Source: Acidovorax sp. 106
GTDB lineage: Bacteria > Pseudomonadota > Gammaproteobacteria > Burkholderiales > Burkholderiaceae_C
Reading direction: 5' to 3'
Assembly: GCF_003663825.1 (NCBI RefSeq)
Contig: NZ_RCCC01000001.1
Location: 4,820,084 to 4,884,083 of the forward strand
DNA length: 64,000 nt
The stretch's first letter is position 1, and each line of letters opens with the position of its first letter. Below the pieces are notes generated by a model. That model did no database searches and was not told where the DNA came from. It saw only the letters and a list, made by a program, of their open reading frames with translations. A program made the translations under genes and the position numbers. Of the stretch, positions 55,084 to 63,134 are shown piece after piece.

Positions 55084-56559
55084 TCAGAAAGGAAACGCGG
55101 GTGGCGCATCCTTCACGGTGATCCACTGCCACTGCGTGTATTCGTCCATGTCTGCAGGCCCGCCCACACTGCTGCCATTGCCCCCCAGGCCAGGGCCGCC
55201 AAAGGGGTTAATGCATTCGTCGTTCACCGTCTGGTCGTTGATGTGCACCATCCCCGCACGCAGCCGCTGGCCCAGCGCCAGGGCGCGGCCCACGTTGGGG
55301 CTGATGACGGCAGCCGCCAGCCCACCCTGGCTGGTATTGGCCAGTTGCACAGCTTCGTCGTCGGTGCGGAAGGTGACGAGGTTGGCCACCGGGCCAAAGG
55401 GCTCTTCGTCAAACGAACGAATGCCAGGCTTGACACCCGAGAGCACCGTGGGCTTGTAGCAAAGGCCCTCAAAGGTGCCACCCGCTTCGAGCTTGGCGCC
55501 CTGGGCCACGCTGTCCTTGATCACGCTGTCAAAGTGCCGCAGTTGCTTGGCGTCGATCATCGGCCCCAGGGCCACTTGGCCGCTGGCGCCATCGCCCACA
55601 GGCAGGTGCGTGGCCTTGCCCACCATGCGCTGCAAGATGGCTTCGGCAATCGACTCGTGCACCAGGATGCGGTTCGATGCCATGCAGATCTGCCCCTGGT
55701 GGAACCACGCGCCAAACGCGGCAGCACTGGCTGCGGCGTCCAGGTCGGCGTCTTCCAAAATGATGAGGTTGTTGGCGCCGCCCAGCTCCAGCGACACCTT
55801 TTTGAGGTGCTGCCCCGCCAGCGCGCCAATGCGGCGGCCCACGGCGGGCGAGCCGGTGAAGGCGATCATGGGCACGCGCTCGTCCACCACCAGCGCCTCG
55901 CCCGCCTCGGCATCGCCGGGCACCACCTGCAGCAAGCCCTTGGGCAGGCCCGCTTCTTCAAACACGCGGGCCATCATGAAACCGCCGCTCACCGGCGTGC
56001 GCGTATCGGGCTTGAGCACCACCGCATTGCCCAGCGCCAGCGCGGGGGCCACAGAGCGCAAGCCCAGAATGAGCGGGAAGTTGAACGGCGAGATCACCCC
56101 CACCACACCATGCGGCACGCGCCGCGCCATCGACAGGCGCCCCGGCGTGCTGGGCAGCACCTGGCCCTGGGCCTGCATGGGCAAAGCTGCTGCCAGCTGG
56201 CACAGCGTGATGGCCTCGCGCACCTCGTGCTGGCCCTTGGGCACGATACCGCCGGTTTCGCGGGCCACCGTCATGGCCAGCTCGTCAAAGTGCTGCTCAA
56301 AAATGCTGGCCGCGCGGTGGAACACCGCCGCACGCTCGCGCGGCCCCGTGGCCGCCCACGCGGCCTGCGCTTGCTGCGCCCGGCCAATGGAGGCCTGCAT
56401 GTCTGCCGCACTGGCAATGCCCACGCGGCTGAGCACCTGGCCCGTGGCTGGCTCGACCGCATCACGCGCCGTGCTCAGCGCGGTAGACCACGCACCATCA
56501 AAGGCCTTGCCCGCCCACAGGCGGTTGTCCAGCAGGCCTGGTTTTTCTGAAACACCCAT
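55084..56559 (-). CDS. Aldehyde dehydrogenase, benzaldehyde/vanillin dehydrogenase-like
   Basis: 491 residues, NAD(P)-dependent ALDH superfamily. Cofactor binding is seen in ISPFNFPLILGL and FTGSPAVGRRIG. The catalytic Glu is in SLELGGANNLIIL and the nucleophilic Cys in FHQGQICMASNRILV; the C-terminal EEPFGPVANLVTF is typical. Overall it resembles benzaldehyde, vanillin or coniferyl-aldehyde dehydrogenases (XylC/Vdh group). First gene of the operon, 61 bases downstream of a near-consensus sigma-54 promoter. It would convert the aldehyde from the SDR step to the acid. Confidence 0.92.
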   Translation of the reverse strand: MGVSEKPGLLDNRLWAGKAFDGAWSTALSTARDAVEPATGQVLSRVGIASAADMQASIGRAQQAQAAWAATGPRERAAVFHRAASIFEQHFDELAMTVARETGGIVPKGQHEVREAITLCQLAAALPMQAQGQVLPSTPGRLSMARRVPHGVVGVISPFNFPLILGLRSVAPALALGNAVVLKPDTRTPVSGGFMMARVFEEAGLPKGLLQVVPGDAEAGEALVVDERVPMIAFTGSPAVGRRIGALAGQHLKKVSLELGGANNLIILEDADLDAAASAAAFGAWFHQGQICMASNRILVHESIAEAILQRMVGKATHLPVGDGASGQVALGPMIDAKQLRHFDSVIKDSVAQGAKLEAGGTFEGLCYKPTVLSGVKPGIRSFDEEPFGPVANLVTFRTDDEAVQLANTSQGGLAAAVISPNVGRALALGQRLRAGMVHINDQTVNDECINPFGGPGLGGNGSSVGGPADMDEYTQWQWITVKDAPPAFPF

Positions 56560-56619
56560 CGCATTGCTCCTTGGTTGAAATCAAAACCCACCGCATGGCT
56601 GCAGCGGTGTGGACTGAAA

Positions 56620-56637
56620 TTGCAACGGGCATACCAG
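56620..56637 (-). promoter_or_regulatory. Sigma-54 (-24/-12) promoter of the dehydrogenase operon
   Basis: CTGGTATGCCCGTTGCAA on the minus strand fits YTGGCAYGNNNNTTGCW with GG and GC exactly 10 bases apart. It lies 61 bases before the aldehyde dehydrogenase ATG and about 150 bases from the activator-site palindrome, and a sigma-54 activator gene is adjacent. Confidence 0.8.
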
Positions 56638-56786
56638 CCACCGGGGCCACGGCACCCCCAAACGCCCGAAACAGGGGCTTTTTGAGAGGGAGCGCTACGG
56701 ACTTTCCCTAGGCAAAAAAACGGCTGGCGCGGGCGATTTTTTGCCGCCAAATAGTTACCATTCATCATCAAATGCGTCCATCACAA

Positions 56787-56802
56787 TGGATCAAATGATC
56801 AC
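56787..56802. promoter_or_regulatory. XylR/DmpR-type upstream activating sequence
   Basis: TGGATCAAATGATCAC matches the XylR-family UAS TTGATCAATTGATCAA at 13 of 16 positions. It lies about 150 bases upstream of the sigma-54 promoter and 32 bases before the activator gene, so it could mediate both activation and autoregulation. Confidence 0.65.
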
Positions 56803-56833
56803 TTTTTGATGAACTTTTGGTGAATCCACGCCC

Positions 56834-58765
56834 ATGCCCAAACGCCGCATCTCTCTGGCCGACCTGCACCGCAACGCCGTGGGCCAAGGCCAGGCCTTGC
56901 TGGGCACCGTGCCCGCCGCAGCCCCCCGTGCCCTAGGCGGGTTTGACACCCACGGCATCAGCCAGCACGCCCACCCCACGGTGGCCGACATCAGCGAATG
57001 CCTGTTCTTCTCGCCCGGCGACGGGCGCATCTGGCTGCAAGACCAGCGCATGGTGCTGGTGCACACCGAGGCGCTGGGCTCGCTGCGGCGCGAGCTGATC
57101 GACAGCATTGGCCTGGACAAGGCACGCGGCCTGCTCACCCGCGCGGGCTACGTCAGCGGCGCGCGCGATGCCCGCCTGGTGCGCCAGCAGTGGCCCGATG
57201 CCGAGCCCACCGCCGCCGCCATGGCCGGCACCCGCCTGCACGCGCTGGAGGGCGTGGTGCAGGTGGAGGTGGTGCACGCCCGCTACAACGCCGAGCTGGG
57301 CGACTACGACGGTGAATTCCTCTGGCACAACTCCAGCGAAGACGACGAACACATCGCCGCCTACGGCGTGGGCGGCTCGCCCGCGTGCTGGATGCAGGTG
57401 GGCTACGCCACCGGCTACGTCAGCACCTTGTTTGGCCGCATGATCGTCTTCCGCGAGGTGGACTGCCGCTCGTCCGGCGCGGCGCACTGCCGCGTGGTGG
57501 GCAAATCGGCCGAACTGTGGGACGACCCCGAGCAAGACCTGTTCTATCTGAACGCACAGGACTTTGTGGGCACCCCGCCCGCAACACTGCCCACCTCCAT
57601 GCCAGAAGGGGCGCAGGGCAAGGCCCGCACCACCTACCTGGGCGTGCCACCGGGCAAGGCGGCGTCAGGCAATGCAGGCACCGCCGCTGATCCCACGGCA
57701 AACGCCACCATGGTGGGCGCCTCATCCGCCTTCAACGCCGCCTGCCACATGCTGCAGCGCGTGGCCCCACCGCCGCCACCGTGCTGTTCACCGGCGAATC
57801 GGGCGTGGGCAAAGAGATGTTTGCCAGCATGCTCCACCGCATCAGCCCGCGCAGCAGCCAGCCCTTTGTGGCCATCAACTGCGCGGCCATCCCCGAGACG
57901 CTGGTCGAGAGCGAACTCTTTGGCGTGGAGCGCGGCGCCTACACGGGCGCAGGCACATCGCGCCCTGGCCGGTTTGAGCGCGCCCACGGCGGCACCCTCT
58001 TCCTTGACGAAATCGGCACGCTAAGTTGGTAGCCCAAGGCAAACTGCTGCGCGCCCTGCAAGAAGGCGAGGTAGAGCGCGTGGGCGGCACCCGCACCGTG
58101 CGCGTAGATGTGCGCCTGGTGGCCGCCACCAACGTCAACCTGCGCCAGGCCGTGCGCGAAGGCACCTTCCGCGAAGACTTGTTCTACCGCCTCAACGTCT
58201 TCCCCATCCACCTGCCCCCACTGCGCGACCGGCGCGACGACATCCCCCTGCTGATGAGCCACTTCCTGGCCCACTACCAGCGCAAGCACCAGCGCCAGGT
58301 GCCCGGCTTTAGCCAGGCTGCCGTGAAGGCGATGTTTCATTACCCCTTCCCCGGCAACATCCGCGAGTTGCAGAACCTGATTGAACGGGCGGTGATCTTG
58401 GCGACGGACGGCGAACCAATTGAGCCGCACCACCTGTTTGCGGGGGGTGAGCAAAGTGGCGGCGGGGTGATGTCGCTGCACTTGCAGGGGAACAGCGGGG
58501 GGACGTTGCATGCGCAGGGGGTGGCGGGGGTGGGGGCTGCGGTGCAGGTTCCCCAATCCACTGCAGCAGCGAGTGCGCGGGCTGGTGCGGCGCTAGCGCC
58601 AGCCGCTGAGCCCGTGGTGGCGCCGCTGCACCAGGCGGAGGAGCAGATGCTGCGGCAGGCGTTGCAGAGTGCGGGGGGGAATGTGGCGCTGGCGGGACGG
58701 TTGTTGGGGATTAAGCCGCGCGACGATGGCTTATCGGGTGAAGAAGTTTGGGATTGGGAAATAGT
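56834..58765 (+). pseudogene. XylR/DmpR-family sigma-54-dependent activator, three frameshifts
   Basis: N-terminal XylR_N (about 40-120) and V4R (about 150-215) effector-binding domains are intact. The frame then breaks in the AAA+ domain. Near 57763 one C is missing from a CCCC run; restoring it gives [19 protein letters not shown] (Walker A). Near 58026 one T is missing (AAGTTGG for AAGTTTGG); restoring it joins [10 protein letters not shown] to [20 protein letters not shown]. Near 58714 one extra C is present; removing it restores a Fis-type helix-turn-helix ending KRATMAYRVKKFGIGK and a stop at 58763-58765. GAYTGA, the sigma-54 contact loop, is intact. It is divergent from the dehydrogenase operon it presumably controls. 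It is either a recent pseudogene or a working gene with sequence errors. Confidence 0.85.
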
Positions 58766-58954
58766 GAATCACAGATTCAGCCTGTTAAAACCATAAAGCA
58801 TCTGGACATATTTCATCAAAACACATCCAGCAATACAGAAATATGGCAAAAATTGTCCACCAACCCATATTCAAGACCGCGTGCCAACAGTAGGGTTGTG
58901 CAGGATAGATGAACCTACAATTCCCACCATTCGCACACAGCGCCTTCAGCAATA
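58766..58954. other. AT-rich intergenic stretch without a recognisable gene
   Basis: GC content falls sharply after the activator gene. No convincing reading frame, RNA gene or repeat is seen; this marks the left edge of an AT-rich segment that extends to about 60.0 kb. Confidence 0.6.
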
Positions 58955-59155
58955 TTAATCCGATGGCTTTTCAGAGATTGTTATGGCGAACCCGATTTGA
59001 GCTAGCCACAAAGGAATATTTTGTTCATTCACAGCGAATGCTGGTTCAGCAGACAAACCACTGAGAACACCAACCCAAATAAAGATGGTTAACCTCTTGA
59101 GCAGCACGGTTGAATCCATGCTTTTCGAGCAATGCCTCCCAATCTTTGAAAGACA
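58955..59155 (-). CDS. Small hypothetical membrane protein, possibly frameshifted
   Basis: Two short frames overlap. One starts at the ATG 59155 after AGGGGAAAAAA, a good ribosome-binding site, and encodes MSFKDWEALLEKHG... before a stop. The other, from the ATG at 59119 to a stop at 58955, encodes 54 residues with a hydrophobic segment (LLKRLTIFIWVGVLSGLSA). Removing one A from the TTCAACC near 59110 would join them into one ~66-residue protein with one membrane or signal segment. Given the many single-base errors nearby this is plausible but unproven. No family recognised. It starts 20 bases after the stop of the larger unknown gene, on the same strand. Confidence 0.4.
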   Translation of the reverse strand, partial: CLSKIGRHCSKSMDSTVLLKRLTIFIWVGVLSGLSAEPAFAVNEQNIPLWLAQIGFAITISEKPSD

Positions 59156-59174
59156 TTTTTTTCCCCTACATAAC

Positions 59175-59965
59175 CTAGCTTAATAGATGAGCAAAGTCGC
59201 TGCCATCGTCTCTTCGCGTAACGGACCTCTCAACAAAGCGGGCAAGCGGAATATTAAATTTGGCATCCTCATTGGTAGACCACGGCCATTTGACTCTCTT
59301 TCCATCAAAAGTCACCAGTGCATTATTTGAAAGCAGCCATCAAATCCAGTTGAATTCCGATAGCTTTAGCTTTCTCTTCCGTTGATTTTCCATTGAAATC
59401 GAATGGTTTTTTGGGCGGGGGAGCCTTGAGCTTTTTAATCTCATCCTCAAGCTCATTTTCCCTTTTCTTCGATAATTCAAGGGCCTTGGGCCTGCTCTTC
59501 AGTACGCTTGGCGAAATTCTCAAGTGATTGGACTGTTTCTGCTTTTTCTGTCTGCCACTCTGCCCTCTGTTTAATCATCACCGAGCGAAGGTGGAGAGCC
59601 TCTTCAGAGGAAAGCGTGCGAACTTCTGTTGCACTAAAAATGGCATCACGAGTACGGTTCAAATTTTTTTCGTGATCGGCAGCAATTCTTCTGAGTAGCG
59701 GAGGAAGTAGATAAATCCATGTAAGTGCTATCCCAAGAGGAATTAGAGAGCCGTGGATTAGCCAGTCTAATTGCTTAGGAAAGAGGTAATTATCGATATA
59801 GCTGATTTTGGCTTTCCAGCCCCCATCGCCGCTGCCCAAAAAAACCAAAAGTAGACGAAAGTTCCAAATTGCCCAAGCCACTACAAATGCACTCACAAGT
59901 GGGTTGCCAAATCGCTCTCTCACTGTTTGAAATATTCCCAGCACAAAGGTCTTCGCGTCGTCCAT
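59175..59965 (-). pseudogene. Unknown membrane-anchored coiled-coil protein, two frameshifts
   Basis: AT-rich gene on the minus strand. The first frame (start 59965) has MDDAKTFVLGIFQTVRERFG, then two membrane helices (about 22-43 and 72-92), then a Lys/Glu-rich coiled coil (about 95-160). It stops prematurely near 59477; deleting one G in CAAGGCCC continues as ALELSKKRENELEDEIKKLK. It stops again near 59323; deleting one A in TTCAAAT continues as NNALVTFDGKRVKWPWSTNE and ends FAHLLS at 59175-59177. The restored protein is about 262 residues. No family recognised. Low GC relative to neighbours suggests acquisition by transfer. Confidence 0.6.
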
Positions 59966-60070
59966 GTTCTACCCTCCTAGTTACAAATTCTAGGCCCACT
60001 GGAGGATCAGAGGGGTCAGGTCTGCACTTCACCCCTAGCACCCGCTCGCATCGAAAACCCCCAGCCAAAT

Positions 60071-61144
60071 TGCCTGATTAGCTACTTACCTCAGATACCC
60101 GCAGCACTTTCAAAGGCAGTGGCCCAGCAGTCACCAAGGCTTTCAACAGCCTGGGCAGCATGGCAGGCAGATCAAAGCGGCGGTTGAATCGCCAGCAGAA
60201 CTCGGCCAAGTAGCGCTGGTGCATACCTGGTATGGCTCAAACGAGTGATAGGTGCCCGCCATGCTGGTCTTGAGGTTGCCCAGCAAGGTGTTCACCCAAC
60301 GCAGCTGAGGTGTCTGTTGCCCCCTTGCGCCCACCGCCAGTCACGTAGCGCTCATGCGTAGCCTGCGCCTGCCTGCACTTGCGCAAAGGCCCGAGTGCCG
60401 TCGCTGACCACGTGGCAGCGCGCCGCTAGGTGAGCCTGTGCCCATTGCCGCATGTGCTCGTTGGTGAAGTCCGCCACAGGTGTCAGGCACATGTTACAGG
60501 GGCCGGCCATCGGTGCTGGTCTGCACCGCAGCGACGAAGGGCCGTCTTGTTGGCTGCGCGGCGCCCGCCGTTGATGTGTCCTGCCCGCTCGCCCCCAAGG
60601 TAGGCATCGTCAATCTCCACCCGCCCTTGCAGCAGGTAGCGCGCATCGCGCTGGGCCATGGCCTGCATCAGTTTGTGCTTCATCAGCCATGCCGTTTTGT
60701 AGGACACGCCCAACTGGCGCTTGAGCGCCAGGGCGCTGATGGCATTCTTGTTCTGCGTCAGCAGGTACATGGCCAGGAACCACAGCCTCAGGGGCACATG
60801 GGAGTGTTCCATTACAGTGCCCACGATGGAGGAGCTTTGGTAGCCACAAAAGGAAGCACTCCCACAGGCAGTCGACCCGTGCCATTGCGGGTGTGAAAAA
60901 AGGCGCTTGCAGCCGCAGTGCGCGCACCGCCAGCCCAAGGGCCATCGTGCGCCCACCAGGGCCTGCTCGCACTGCTGCTCGCTGCAGTAAAGGCTCTGAA
61001 ACTGAGGCAGTGACAGGCCCCGTTGGAACTGGATCGCGTTGATGGACATCGCTTGCTCCTTGGCGCCGAGAACTCGGCATGTCCGTTGGAGTCCTGCGCC
61101 TAGGCTTTGTTCTGCTCACTCTGAGATATGTCGCTAATCAGGCA
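60071..61144 (-). mobile_element. IS1595-family (ISXO2-like) insertion sequence
   Basis: About 1.07 kb bounded by inverted repeats. The left end reads TGCCTGATTAGCTACTTACC and continues CTCAGA; the right end, read inward, is TGCCTGATTAGCGACATATC then TCAGA, about 21-22 of 24 positions matching. It contains one transposase gene on the minus strand. No 8-base target duplication is evident (left flank AGCCAAAT, right flank TTTTTTGC). It sits between the AT-rich unknown genes and the acyltransferase gene, 18 bases beyond the latter's stop. Confidence 0.8.
60078..61049 (-). pseudogene. IS1595-family transposase, multiple frameshifts
   Basis: The start MSINAIQFQRGLSLPQFQSL and zinc-ribbon segment WRCAHCGCKRLFSH are typical of the family. 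They are followed by LALKRQLGVSYKTAWLMKHK and the first acidic residues of the DDE domain (VEIDDAYLGGERAGH). The frame breaks after GGRRAANKT: an extra G in ACGGCCC, an extra C in GGCCCC, a missing C near GGCTACGC and at least one more shift downstream. The remaining pieces (FVAAVQTSTDGRP, RWVNTLLGNLKTSMAGTYHS, RYLAEFCWRFNRRFDLP) complete a ~320-residue transposase. As sequenced it is inactive. Confidence 0.75.
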
Positions 61145-61161
61145 TTTTTTTGCGCAAGCCC

Positions 61162-61748
61162 TCAGGCCTCGAACTGCGTCGGGTTCTTGCCCTGGATGGG
61201 GGCATAGAACGCCTTGATGGCGGCCATGTCGGCGTCCAAATCGCCGGTGGGCTCGAACACCGGCCCGAGGCCGCCACCTTGCGGCCGTAGTCCACAAACG
61301 CGAGCACGATGGGCACGCCTGCCTGTTGGGCGATGAAATAGAAACCCGTCTTCCAGTGCCGCGTTTTGCCGCGCGTGCCTTCGGGCGGCACGATGAGTTG
61401 CATGGGGCCTGTTGCGTCCCTGATGGTTTGGGCAGAACGCGCAACGAGATTGGTGGACTGCTCCCGGTTCACCGGGATGCCCCCCAGCCAGCGCATCACG
61501 CCACCAAACGGCGCTCGGAACAGGCTGTGCTTGCCCATCCAGTACACGCGCAGGCGCAGTGTGAAAGCGAGCATCAGCGTGTATGGCAAATCCCAATTGC
61601 TGGTGTGGGGTGCGGCAATCAACACGCTTTTGGCCGCGTGGGATGGCAAAGCGCCTTCTATCCGCCAGCCGGTCAAACGCAAAGTAGCCACAGAAAAGGC
61701 GCGCAGCAAGGTGTTGACCACCGGGGTGTCAAAAATGGTGTGGTGCAT
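61162..61748 (-). CDS. 1-acyl-sn-glycerol-3-phosphate acyltransferase-like protein, one frameshift
   Basis: PlsC-superfamily acyltransferase of about 195 residues once one base is restored. The catalytic HX4D motif is seen as APHTSNWDLPY, the acyl-acceptor motif as VPPEGTRGKTRHWKTG, and NREQSTNLV also fits. Near 61274 one G is missing from a GGG run. Without it the frame runs on into the insertion-sequence end; with it, it continues as GGLGPVFEPTGDLDADMAA and stops at 61162 after NPTQFEA. ATG at 61748 is chosen for MHHTIFDTPVVNTLLRAF. Related proteins act in phospholipid remodelling at the inner membrane. Confidence 0.8.
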
Positions 61749-61848
61749 GGACAAAAAAAGGAAACGCCCCCTGACAGGGATCTGCCGCAAGTATCGCCGA
61801 AACTTTTTGCGACATTTGCAGGGGCATAGCTGCGGATTGGTCAGGCCA

Positions 61849-61899
61849 TTTAGCTATTAAATTAATAGCTATTAGCGCTTTCCAATAAAGGCTTGGATG
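61849..61899 (+). repeat. Dispersed double-hairpin repeat, copy 7
   Basis: TTTAGCTATTAAATTAATAG followed by CTATTAGCGCTTTCCAATAA and AGGCTTGG. The first hairpin is perfect, the second degenerate. It lies in the divergent region between the acyltransferase and dusA. The rest of that gap, 61900-62037, shows nothing I can name. Confidence 0.7.
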
Positions 61900-62037
61900 G
61901 CATTTCACCCACAACGCCTACTTTGCAGCACTGGGCAAATGGGATAATCCGCCGCTGCACGAGGGGATTGCAGCACGGCTGCCTCACCCGGACCTGGCGC
62001 GCTCCTGCGCCGCCGCGCTCACTTTGTTTTTTCTTTT

Positions 62038-63061
62038 TTGAATCCTGTGGAAACCAAACTCAGCCCTTGGCGCATGTCCATCGCCCCGATGATGGACTGG
62101 ACGGATCGCCACTGCCGTTACTTTCACCGCCTGCTTACGCAACACACGCTGCTGTACACAGAAATGGTGAATGTAGGGGCCATCATCCATGGCGGCACCG
62201 AACGGCACCTGCGCTACAACGCCGAGGAACACCCGGTGGCCCTGCAGCTGGGCGGCAACGAACCCGACAAACTGGCCCAGGCCGCGCGGCTGGGCGAGGA
62301 ATGGGGCTATGACGAGATCAACCTGAACTGCGGCTGCCCCAGCGACCGTGTGCAGCGCGGTGCGTTTGGCGCCAGCCTGATGAAAGCGCCCCAACTGGTG
62401 GCCGACTGTGTGAAGGCGATGAAGGACGTGGTGACGGTGCCCGTGACGGTGAAGCACCGCATTGGCATCGACAAAGACGAGAGCTATGGCTTTGTGCGCG
62501 ACTTCATCGGCACCGTGGCGGACGCGGGCTGCACCGTGTTCATCGTGCATGCGCGCAATGCCTGGCTACAAGGCCTGAGCCCAAAGGAAAACCGCGATGT
62601 CCCACCGCTGCGCTATGAGGTGGTGCACCACCTGAAGGCAGAGTTTCCGCAGTTCACCATCGCCATCAACGGAGGCATCACCACAGATGCGGTGGTGCAG
62701 CAGCAGCTGGAGCACCTGGACGGCGTGATGATTGGCCGAGAGGCCTATCACAACCCCTGGTGGCTGGCACGCTGGGACTCGCTCTACTACGGCAGCCAGG
62801 GCGGTGTGCCCTGCCCCCTGAGCCGTGAAGAGGTGGAACTCGCGATGGTGGAGTACATGGAGCGCGAAGCTGCACTGTATGGCACGCCCTGGGCGCACAT
62901 TGCCCGCCACATGCTGGGCCTGCGCCACAGTTTGCCGGGGCGCGCGCATCTGGCGCCAAGTGTGGAGCAATCACCTGCTCAAAACCGCCCCTGCTCGCGA
63001 AGTGTTTGCACTGGCCCAACAGGCAGTGGCAGAGTCCTTGCTCCACCACCAAGAGCATTGA
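62038..63061 (+). CDS. dusA: tRNA-dihydrouridine(20/20a) synthase DusA, one frameshift
   Basis: FMN enzyme reducing uridine 20/20a in the tRNA D-loop. APMMDWTDRHCRYFHR near the N-terminus, the catalytic Cys in LNCGCPSDRVQRGAFG, HARNAWLQGLSPKENR and AINGGIT are diagnostic. The ORF continues to 63072, but its last ~45 residues are off frame. One extra G near 62940 (CCGGGGCGCG) is the cause; removing it gives LPGARIWRQVWSNHLLKTAP and a stop at 63059-63061, the normal end. Start uncertain: TTG at 62038 or GTG at 62047; the first ATG (62074) would cut into the conserved N-terminus. Confidence 0.9.
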
Positions 63062-63134
63062 TCGTTCAATGACCTGCTGGGTCTGGGTCTGGGTCTGCGT
63101 TTAGGTTTGTGCCCGGCGACCCAGCCCATCCTCG

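Noticed and set aside
58766..61144. Phage-defence island or prophage remnant
   Set aside because: No nuclease, reverse transcriptase, toxin-antitoxin, integrase or phage structural motif is seen; only unknown membrane proteins and an IS.
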